A stretch of DNA of 10,221 bases from Actinomycetes bacterium (GTDB lineage Bacteria > Actinomycetota > Actinomycetes > Actinomycetales > Microbacteriaceae). Where the stretch lies: assembly GCA_023432005.1 (NCBI GenBank), contig JAEYVF010000150.1:1-10221 (forward strand), read 5' to 3'. Below are positions 1-5,729 of this stretch, in pieces. The notes below the pieces were generated by a model, which saw nothing but the letters and a program-made list of their open reading frames with translations, had not been told where the DNA came from and searched no databases. How positions within the stretch are numbered: the first letter of the stretch is position 1; every line of letters begins with the position of its first letter. The position numbers were made by a program, and so were the translations under genes.

Positions 1-1331
1 GTCACCCGGATCTCGCCGATGCGCGCGCCCGCGGCCCGCAGCTCGACGGTCGTCGCCTCGCCCGCGGGCTCCCCCACGAGGATCACGGGCGACACCTGAT
101 CGTCGGGGGCGATCTCGACCGACGACACCCCGAGGGCCGCGCGCAGTGCGGCGGCGAGGCCCGTGAGCCCCTCGACGCCCGAGTCGAACTCGCCCACGCG
201 CTCGCCGAGGCGGCCGAGCAGCTTCGCGGGGTCGCCATCGGGTCCGTAGATGAGCCGGTCGATGCCCTCCGCGATCCCCCGCCTCCCCCACTGCAGCGAG
301 AACGCCACGAGGGCGGCCGCGAGGATGCCGGATGCGACGGGGTCGAGCTCGGTCGTCGTCTTGAGCACCTCGACGACGATCAGGTAGCCCGTGACCGCGA
401 CGACCACGAGGATCGACCACAGCAGCACGCGCGACACCGCGACGTCGATGCCCCGGATGCGGGTGCCGAGCATGAGCACGAGCACGGCGGACGGGTAGAA
501 GATCTGGCCGACGACGGGCGCGATCATGCCGAGATCCCACACGAGCTTCGGAACGCCGTCGCCCGCGGGGATCACGAGCAGCAGGTACGAGAACGACAGG
601 AACGCGTGCCCGACCGCGAGCCAGGCGAGGCGCCCGCGGCGGATGCGCACCGAGCGCCGCCACTCGAGCACGACCCACACGGCGACGCCGATCGAGAGCA
701 GCACCGCGAGCGAGACGGCGACGCCGTAGATGTAGGGCAGCGCGAGCTGCACGGCGGGGTCGGGGATCGCGAGCGGGTTGATCGGGCCGCCCGCGACGGG
801 GTCGACGGGCGCCTGGTTTACGAGGGCCGCGAGCGTCGCGATGATCGCGAGGCCGATGCCGACCCCCGCGACCGCGGACGCGATCCGTCCGGGCGTGCGG
901 CGCAGCACGAGCAGCGGCACGATCGCGGTGGCCACCGTTCCCGGGATGTAGCCCCACCCGGCGGCGTGCGCGAGCAGGCCCCACAGGGGGAGGTCGGGGA
1001 TGCGCTCGCCGAGCAGGCCCCACTGCACGCCGAAGGCGGCGAGGCCCGAGCCGACCGCGTGCACCGCGAAGATCACGGCGACGGTGGAGGGGCGACGCGC
1101 GATGAGCACGGCGCTCAGGGCACCGTAGATGATCGCGACGGTCACGCCGATCTCGTCGAAGCGCGACTGCACGAGCGGCGGCGAGGCCGAGAGGAAGACG
1201 CCCGGCAGCGGCAGCTCGGGCAGCTCGTAGACCCACATGATCGCGATGGACGCGAGGGCGAGCCCCCACGAGGTCGCGAGCACGGCGAGGGCCGCGATGC
1301 CGCGCACGTGGGTCGGGCTGGTCGGCGTCAT
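1..1331 (-). CDS. Multi-pass membrane sensor protein of the histidine-kinase type, partial (3' end outside window)
   Basis: The visible part is the N-terminal 443 codons. About ten hydrophobic segments fall near residues 11-33, 62-79, 83-101, 115-142, 150-171, 202-222, 234-254, 266-288, 302-321 and 332-346. They are followed by an IDRLIYG motif (residues 357-363) and the beginning of a soluble domain. This layout, with a [VI]D[RE]L[IV]YG motif just after the last membrane segment, is typical of a family of actinobacterial membrane histidine kinases. The GAF-like part is only starting and the dimerisation and ATPase domains would lie beyond the window edge, so kinase activity cannot be judged. 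The protein is a paralog of the gene just upstream: both share NPLAIP, a GxxIxVAV[SN]R stretch and LGERV at matching places. The ATG at 1331 overlaps the upstream stop as ATGA, which points to translational coupling and fixes the start. A response-regulator gene could follow, but it is not in view. Confidence 0.82.
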   Translation of the reverse strand, partial: MTPTSPTHVRGIAALAVLATSWGLALASIAIMWVYELPELPLPGVFLSASPPLVQSRFDEIGVTVAIIYGALSAVLIARRPSTVAVIFAVHAVGSGLAAFGVQWGLLGERIPDLPLWGLLAHAAGWGYIPGTVATAIVPLLVLRRTPGRIASAVAGVGIGLAIIATLAALVNQAPVDPVAGGPINPLAIPDPAVQLALPYIYGVAVSLAVLLSIGVAVWVVLEWRRSVRIRRGRLAWLAVGHAFLSFSYLLLVIPAGDGVPKLVWDLGMIAPVVGQIFYPSAVLVLMLGTRIRGIDVAVSRVLLWSILVVVAVTGYLIVVEVLKTTTELDPVASGILAAALVAFSLQWGRRGIAEGIDRLIYGPDGDPAKLLGRLGERVGEFDSGVEGLTGLAAALRAALGVSSVEIAPDDQVSPVILVGEPAGEATTVELRAAGARIGEIRV

Positions 1332-3355
1332 CGCGGCACCTCCACGACGAGCTCGCGCAGGCGCTGGGTGCCGCCGTCGTCGAGGGTGCCGCCGAGCTCG
1401 GCCGCGCGGTCGCGCACCGAGCCGAGGATGGGTGCCTCGTCGGACGGCCGGCCGCGGCCGTCGACCGTGAGGGCGATGCGCACGGAGCGCGGCTCGACGT
1501 CGATCGCGATGCGCGCGAGGCGGGCCTCGGGCGCGCGGCGCGCGAGCAGCACGAGCTCCGCGACGAGGTGGTGCACGGCGGCCTCGCGCCCCTCGGGGAT
1601 CGCGTCGCCGAGGAGCCCCTCGACCGAGATGTCGAGGCGCGCGCTCGAGAACCGCGCCGCGAGCTCGCGCAGGGCCGTGTCGACGTCGCCCGAGTCGAGG
1701 GCGCCCGGCAGCAGGGTGCGCGCGAGGTCGCGCACCTCCGTCGTGCGCTCGGCGAGCTCCTCGCGGATGCCGGCGAGCTCGGCCGCCGCGGTCGGGTCGC
1801 CGCTCGCGACGAGGGCGGGCACGCGGTCGAGGCGCTCTGCGCTGCGCGAGAGCCCGGGGCCGAGGCCTTCGTCGAGCTCGCGCGCCACCATCCGTCGCTC
1901 CTCCGCACCGACCTCGCGCGCCCGCTCGCCGGCGTCGAGGATGTCGCGGTTGATGTCGGCGAGGCGCACGGCGACGGCGAGCACGCCCGACACCTGGTCG
2001 AGCACGCGCAGCACGCGCCGGTCGACGCGCTGGTGCCCGGGGGCGGCGGCCTCGATCCAGCCGACCTCGCCGTTGGAGCCGCGCAGCGGGATGCGGGAGG
2101 CCGGTCCGCCCGGGCCCCCGCTCACGGCGCGTACGCCCCCGATCTCGGCCGAGTGCAGCTCGAGGCGCGCGAGGCGCAGCGCGAGTCGCAGCTCCCCCGC
2201 GAGCGCCCGCAGGTCGTCGCCGTCGACGTCGTCGGGCACGCGCTCGCCGAGCGTGCGCACGAGCTGCGCGGGGTCGGCCGCGTCGCCGTAGACGAGCTCG
2301 TCGACGCGGCTCTGGATCCACACGCGGAGCGGCTCGATGCCGAGTGCGAGGATCGCGACGCCGATGACCCCCGCGATGAGCGGTGCGACGGGCAGCACGA
2401 TCGCGATCGTCGTGGCGACCGCGGAGTAGGTGAGCACGAGCACGGCGACGAGCAGCACGTTGACGATCGTGCGGTTGACCGCCACCTCGATGCCCCCCAC
2501 GCGGCGCCCCAGCGCGAACACGACGACCGCCGCGGGCATGAAGAGCAGCGCGACGAGCGGCGCGAGCGGCGCGACCCTGTCGACGAGCATCGCGATCTCC
2601 GGCCAGCCGGCGAGGAACATGGGCGAGGCGAGCAGCACGAGCAGTGCCTGACCCACGACGATCCAGCCCTGCCCCGCCCGATCGGAGGCCGGCCCCGCCC
2701 ATCGGCGCCACACGATGATGCACAAGGTCACGAACGCGAGCACGACCGAGAGCGTGAACGACACGATGATCGTGGTGCGCAGCACCAGCTGGATCGTCTC
2801 GCCGGGGATCGCGAGGGGGTTCGCCGGCGACCCCTCCCGCTGCCGCACCACGGCGAGCGCGACGGGCACGACGGCGAGCACGAGACCCGAGGCGACGAGG
2901 GCGCGCAGCGCGCGCGAGAGCGGGAGCGAGGTCAGCAGCAGCGGCATGACCGAGAAGCTCGCGAGCGCTCCGGGGATCCACGGCCGGTCGGCGAGGTGCG
3001 CGAGCAGGCCGAGGACCGTCGGATCCTCGGGGCCGGCGCGCAGCACGACCGCGAGCACGCACGAGAGCCCGGCGCCGATCGACTGGACGGCCAGGATGAT
3101 GCCCACGAGCCGGGCGCCGCGGCTCACGATGATGCCTGCCACGCCGCCCCACACGATCGCGTATCCGAGATAGACGGCCGTGAAGTCGCCCTCCTCGGCA
3201 TACGGCGGACCGAGCACGAGGGCGAGCACGATCGCGCAGAGGGCGAGCGCCCAGGAGACCGCGGTGACCGTCGCGCCCGCGACGACCCCGCGGGCGCGCG
3301 GGGGCACGGGGGCGCTCCGCGGGTCGAACCGCGCGGCGTCCGTCGGGGCGCTCAT
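1328..3355 (-). CDS. Multi-pass membrane sensor protein with a degenerate histidine-kinase core (probable pseudokinase)
   Basis: This 675-residue protein has nine to ten membrane segments between residues 28 and 341 and a VDELVYG motif at 351-357. A GAF-like region at about 385-470 is followed by a HisKA_3-type dimerisation helix (about 484-515) and an ATPase-like C-terminus. In active relatives the helix reads ERRxxARxLHDGLGP; here it reads ERRMVARELDEGLGP, so the phosphoacceptor His is Asp495 (a GAC codon, one base from CAC). The N-box region (590-625) has no Asn. The G1 motif DxGxG has Val631 for its Asp, and the G2 box (GxGL) reads APIL at 641-644. The flanking LLPGALD (548-554) and RDRAAELGG (648-656) still align. 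I infer loss of catalysis with retention of fold, perhaps to serve its neighbour as sensor or dimer partner. ATG at 3355 has a GGAAGG ribosome site 8 nt upstream. The stop overlaps the next start (ATGA). Confidence 0.87.
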   Translation of the reverse strand: MSAPTDAARFDPRSAPVPPRARGVVAGATVTAVSWALALCAIVLALVLGPPYAEEGDFTAVYLGYAIVWGGVAGIIVSRGARLVGIILAVQSIGAGLSCVLAVVLRAGPEDPTVLGLLAHLADRPWIPGALASFSVMPLLLTSLPLSRALRALVASGLVLAVVPVALAVVRQREGSPANPLAIPGETIQLVLRTTIIVSFTLSVVLAFVTLCIIVWRRWAGPASDRAGQGWIVVGQALLVLLASPMFLAGWPEIAMLVDRVAPLAPLVALLFMPAAVVVFALGRRVGGIEVAVNRTIVNVLLVAVLVLTYSAVATTIAIVLPVAPLIAGVIGVAILALGIEPLRVWIQSRVDELVYGDAADPAQLVRTLGERVPDDVDGDDLRALAGELRLALRLARLELHSAEIGGVRAVSGGPGGPASRIPLRGSNGEVGWIEAAAPGHQRVDRRVLRVLDQVSGVLAVAVRLADINRDILDAGERAREVGAEERRMVARELDEGLGPGLSRSAERLDRVPALVASGDPTAAAELAGIREELAERTTEVRDLARTLLPGALDSGDVDTALRELAARFSSARLDISVEGLLGDAIPEGREAAVHHLVAELVLLARRAPEARLARIAIDVEPRSVRIALTVDGRGRPSDEAPILGSVRDRAAELGGTLDDGGTQRLRELVVEVPR

Positions 3356-3404
3356 GCCGTCATCCTTCCGCGTCGCGCGGCCTCAGAAGGCAAGGATGCC
3401 CTGT

Positions 3405-3426
3405 CCCCTGTCCCGGAATCCAGGGG
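3405..3426 (-). terminator. Hairpin between the phosphodiesterase gene and the sensor pair, possible terminator or leader structure
   Basis: A perfect 6-bp stem, CCCCTG paired with CAGGGG, encloses a 10-nt loop. It starts about 15 nt after the phosphodiesterase stop codon on the minus strand. No U-tract follows. It could be a U-less actinobacterial terminator or a structure in the leader of the sensor gene. The 86-bp gap also holds a tandem CTGTCCC repeat, which makes chance pairing more likely. Confidence 0.3.
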
Positions 3427-3441
3427 CGCGTGTCCCGCGGT

Positions 3442-4422
3442 TCAGGCCTCGTCGCGGATGGCGACCGCGAGATCCGGATGGTCGGCGAAGACGCCGTCGA
3501 CACCCGTCGCGAAGACGCTCTCGAACTCGCCTCGCCAATCGCCCCAGCTGGACGCGTCGCCCGTGCGGAAGGGCTTGGTCAGGAACTTGTTCTCGGGGCG
3601 CAGCGTCCAGGTGAACACCTGCAGGCCCGCGCGGTGGGCGCGGTCGACGAGCTCGGCACCGGTGCGCGCATCCGGCTTGAGCAGTCGGCCCTTGTCGACG
3701 CTGATGCCGTCGACGCGCGAGGCGAGGCCGTCGAGGTCGTCGAGCTGGGTCGTGTAGTCGGGTGCCGCCGTCCCGAGCGCCATCGCGAGGTCGGGGGCTG
3801 TGCCCGTCGCCTCGAAGAGGTAGACGAGCTCCGCCTCGAGGCCGCGCTGACGCACCTCGCCGAGCACCGTCTCCTCGAAGCTCTCCACGACGAGACGACC
3901 GGGGAAGCGCGCGAGCGCATCCGTCACGAGCTCGCCGAGGGGCAGGCCGATCGAGGCGTAGTAGGCCGCATGCTTGACCTCCGCGACGAGCCCGAGCTCA
4001 CGGCCGTGGCGCTCGGAGGCCTCGCCGATGAGGCGCAGCAGGTCGTCGAGGCGCAGGATCGGGGAGCGGCCGTCGAACGTGGTCGATGCCTGTCGGATGC
4101 CGGGCAGCCGCTCGACGGCGCGCAGCGTCGAGAGCTCCTGCCACGTGAAGTCCTCGGTGAACCAGCCCGTCAGGGATGCCGTGCCGAAGCGCTTGGTCGT
4201 GCGGCGGTCGGCGAACTCCGGCCGGGTCGCGACGTCGGTGGTGCCCGAGATCTCGTTCTCGTGACGCAGCACGAGGACGCCGTCCTTCGTCGCGACGATG
4301 TCGGGCTCGACCGCGTCGGCGCCGAGTGCGAACGCGAGCTCGTACGCCGCCCGGGTGTGCTCGGGGCGGTAGCCGCTCGCCCCGCGGTGCCCGATGATCC
4401 ACGGGCGCCGCGTCTGGATCAT
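3442..4422 (-). CDS. Glycerophosphodiester phosphodiesterase, GlpQ-like
   Basis: A 326-residue enzyme of the GDPD family, which hydrolyses glycerophosphodiesters to sn-glycerol-3-phosphate and an alcohol and so feeds phospholipid turnover or phosphate and glycerol salvage. The signature HRGASGYRPEHT lies at residues 12-23, with His12 and Arg13 as expected active-site residues. The metal-binding pair Glu39 and Asp41 sits in EPDIVATKDG, the second catalytic His is His54 in RHE, and Glu148 and Lys150 are in AEVKH. The end matches the family's TIM-barrel closure (VDGVFADHPD, 308-317). The roughly 60-residue insertion after the second His is typical of the GlpQ branch. There is no signal peptide, so a cytoplasmic enzyme is expected, unlike periplasmic GlpQ. 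The ATG at 4422 has only a weak ribosome site and may be leaderless. The gene is divergent from a small membrane protein. Whether the sensor genes 86 bp downstream share its transcript is uncertain. Confidence 0.93.
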   Translation of the reverse strand: MIQTRRPWIIGHRGASGYRPEHTRAAYELAFALGADAVEPDIVATKDGVLVLRHENEISGTTDVATRPEFADRRTTKRFGTASLTGWFTEDFTWQELSTLRAVERLPGIRQASTTFDGRSPILRLDDLLRLIGEASERHGRELGLVAEVKHAAYYASIGLPLGELVTDALARFPGRLVVESFEETVLGEVRQRGLEAELVYLFEATGTAPDLAMALGTAAPDYTTQLDDLDGLASRVDGISVDKGRLLKPDARTGAELVDRAHRAGLQVFTWTLRPENKFLTKPFRTGDASSWGDWRGEFESVFATGVDGVFADHPDLAVAIRDEA

Positions 4423-4428
4423 GCCGCC

Positions 4429-4434
4429 ACCCTA
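4429..4434 (-). promoter_or_regulatory. Candidate -10 element (TAGGGT) for the phosphodiesterase gene, leaderless layout
   Basis: On the minus strand TAGGGT fits the actinobacterial -10 pattern TANNNT and lies 6 nt before the ATG at 4422, so transcription would start at or next to the start codon. No clear -35 is visible. The bases AGGGTGG could instead act as a weak ribosome site, so this is a moderate call. Confidence 0.4.
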
Positions 4435-4483
4435 TCCGGGCCGCGTGCGAACCGTCTGAGCGCGGTCCCCGGCGGCGGCCCGC

Positions 4484-4489
4484 TACGCT
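4484..4489 (+). promoter_or_regulatory. Candidate -10 element (TACGCT) for the small membrane protein gene, leaderless layout
   Basis: TACGCT matches TANNNT and is followed by exactly 7 nt and then ATG at 4497. There is no purine-rich ribosome site between them, which is what a leaderless transcript would show. No convincing -35 hexamer is seen. The same six bases with the same spacing occur before the gene starting at 5657. Confidence 0.5.
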
Positions 4490-4496
4490 CCGATCC

Positions 4497-4994
4497 ATGA
4501 CCTCGCCCGCCGCGCCCACGTCGAGGCGCGCGCCGACGGAGCAGCTCCCGCTGCGCTGGGGCGATCACGCGACGCGGCTGTGGGCGGGCATCTGGCTGAC
4601 GGTGGGCGGGGGCGTCGCGATCGCGGGCTCGAACACCGAGGCGCTCTGGGTGCTCGCGATGGGCACCGCGGCGCATGTCGCGGGATGGTGCGTGCTCCCG
4701 TCCGCGGGCTGGCGCCGCGTCGTCGCCGTCGGGCCCTCGACCCTCACGGTGTGGCTGCTGCTCGCGGGGCCGCGCTTCGTCATCGTGCTCGTCGTGCCCT
4801 ACCTGCTGTGGCTCCTCGTCCGGCACCGGCCACCGCTGGCGGGTCTCACGGCGGTGCCGGTCGCCGTCGCCGCGATCCTCGTGGGCGACGCCTTCGGGCA
4901 GGACTATTCGCGGATGCTCCCGGCTCTCGCGATCGTCGGTGCCACGATGGCGGCCGGGGCATGGGCCGCCCGGCTCCTCCCCGATCGCCGCTGA
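4497..4994 (+). CDS. Small multi-pass membrane protein, function unknown
   Basis: A 165-residue protein that I do not recognise. A polar, Arg- and Pro-containing N-terminus of about 27 residues is followed by five or six hydrophobic segments near 28-44, 48-67, 74-90, 92-108, 112-130 and 141-160, joined by very short loops. It ends in a basic tail (RLLPDRR). No catalytic motif, cofactor site or export signal is evident, so nothing beyond an integral membrane location can be claimed. It is the only plus-strand gene in the window and is supported by strong third-position G/C bias from the first codon. It is divergent from the phosphodiesterase across 74 bp. It converges on the minus-strand gene at 4998 with only GGC between the two stop codons. 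The start has no ribosome site and probably uses a leaderless transcript. Confidence 0.83.
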   Translation: MTSPAAPTSRRAPTEQLPLRWGDHATRLWAGIWLTVGGGVAIAGSNTEALWVLAMGTAAHVAGWCVLPSAGWRRVVAVGPSTLTVWLLLAGPRFVIVLVVPYLLWLLVRHRPPLAGLTAVPVAVAAILVGDAFGQDYSRMLPALAIVGATMAAGAWAARLLPDRR

Positions 4995-4997
4995 GGC

Positions 4998-5657
4998 TCA
5001 GACGAGCACGGAGTCCATGCGGCGCTCCCGCAGGGCGTCGACGTACCCGGCCAGCTCCTCCGCGGTCGGGACGCACAGCCCGCCGAGCCCCGAGCCGAGC
5101 ACGGCGAAGGGCAGCTCGACGATGCGGTCGTCCTCCGCGACGGTCACGACGATGCCGTCGGACGCGCGTCCCCATCGCGTCACGTGGGCGACGTGCACGT
5201 CGACCACCTCGTCCCAGCGGGCGCGCCCGAGTCGCACGGGGTGCTCGGCGGAACCGCCCCACACCTCGAAACCGGAGTCGTCGGCCAGGAGCGTGAGCCC
5301 GATGGGAACGAACGGGGTCTCGGCGCGCAGCGCGCGCACCGCCGAGCGCAGCCCGCGGGCCCGCATCCCGCGCAGCACGAGAGCACCCGGCCGCGCCGCC
5401 GCGAGGGCGGCCACCCGCTGACCCGCACGCGTCGACCAGATCATGAGCCCCGCGAAGAGCACGAGGGCCGCACCCGTCAGGATCGAGGCCAGGAGCAGGA
5501 AGTCGACGGCTGAGCGTGCGTCGACGCCCGTGCGGAAGGCGCCGAGCGCCGAGAGCCCGAGCGAGGCCACGTAGGCCAGGAAGAGCGGCGTCGGCGACGC
5601 CGCGCCCGTGTCCTCGGCGAGGCTCGGTCGCGCGGAGTCGGCGGGGTTCCGCAACAT
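4998..5657 (-). CDS. Two-segment membrane protein with a probable cytoplasmic beta-rich (PH-like) domain, function unknown
   Basis: A 219-residue protein. After a polar N-terminus there are two membrane segments at about 24-42 and 52-74. An Arg- and Ala-rich linker (80-112) follows, then a soluble region at 113-219. That region has alternating short hydrophobic strands (LTLLAD, EVWG, VRLG, DVHVAHV, GIVVTVAED, VELPF) and a final amphipathic helix at about 198-212. The RWDEVVDVHV stretch and the closing helix recall bacterial PH-like domains of small membrane proteins, but this rests on pattern alone and I cannot name a family. The ATG at 5657 has no clear ribosome site and a TACGCT element 7 nt upstream, so it is likely transcribed on its own without a leader. 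The upstream gene on the same strand is the exporter, separated by 72 bp with tandem hairpins. The 3' end abuts the convergent plus-strand gene. Confidence 0.82.
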   Translation of the reverse strand: MLRNPADSARPSLAEDTGAASPTPLFLAYVASLGLSALGAFRTGVDARSAVDFLLLASILTGAALVLFAGLMIWSTRAGQRVAALAAARPGALVLRGMRARGLRSAVRALRAETPFVPIGLTLLADDSGFEVWGGSAEHPVRLGRARWDEVVDVHVAHVTRWGRASDGIVVTVAEDDRIVELPFAVLGSGLGGLCVPTAEELAGYVDALRERRMDSVLV

Positions 5658-5664
5658 GCCTTGA

Positions 5665-5670
5665 AGCGTA
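5665..5670 (-). promoter_or_regulatory. Candidate -10 element (TACGCT) for the 219-residue membrane protein, leaderless layout
   Basis: On the minus strand TACGCT is followed by the 7 nt TCAAGGC and then ATG at 5657. The hexamer and spacing are identical to the element before the plus-strand gene at 4497. No consensus -35 is evident upstream. The lack of a good ribosome site supports a leaderless start. Confidence 0.5.
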
Positions 5671-5694
5671 TGAGTCGCCGGAATCGGGCGGGAG

Positions 5695-5726
5695 CCCCTT
5701 GACAGGGGGAGACCCGGAAGGGGGTC
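5695..5726 (-). terminator. Tandem hairpins downstream of the exporter gene, probable U-less terminator
   Basis: On the minus strand, 3 nt after the exporter's TGA, a 5-bp stem (GACCC with GGGTC, 6-nt loop) is followed 2 nt later by a second 5-bp stem (CCCCT with AGGGG, 4-nt loop; positions 5695-5708). Neither has a U-tract. An alternative pairing of the outer arms is also possible. Two stacked hairpins just after a stop and before a separate promoter fit a terminator. Confidence 0.45.
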
Positions 5727-5729
5727 AGC

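Noticed and set aside
606..2291. Long plus-strand open frame of 561 codons opposite the sensor genes
   Set aside because: Its product is Arg/Asp/Gly-rich with no domain and lies antisense to two well-supported genes. Long antisense frames are expected at this GC content.
3352..3363. Three-codon frame (ATG ACG GCA TGA) just before and overlapping the sensor gene start on the minus strand
   Set aside because: It would share the ribosome site with the real start, but it is too short to support, and such short frames are common by chance.
1568..3757. Plus-strand open frame of 729 codons spanning the sensor gene and the phosphodiesterase end
   Set aside because: It crosses two real genes and an intergenic gap, and the product is His/Arg/Glu low-complexity sequence. 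It is a mirror of minus-strand codon bias.
3430..4500. Plus-strand open frame of 356 codons opposite the phosphodiesterase
   Set aside because: It is antisense to a gene with intact catalytic motifs and shows no recognisable protein features.
5699..5704. Perfect TTGACA -35 hexamer on the plus strand
   Set aside because: No -10 element lies at a suitable distance and no plus-strand gene follows. The bases are the loop and edge of the hairpin after the exporter.
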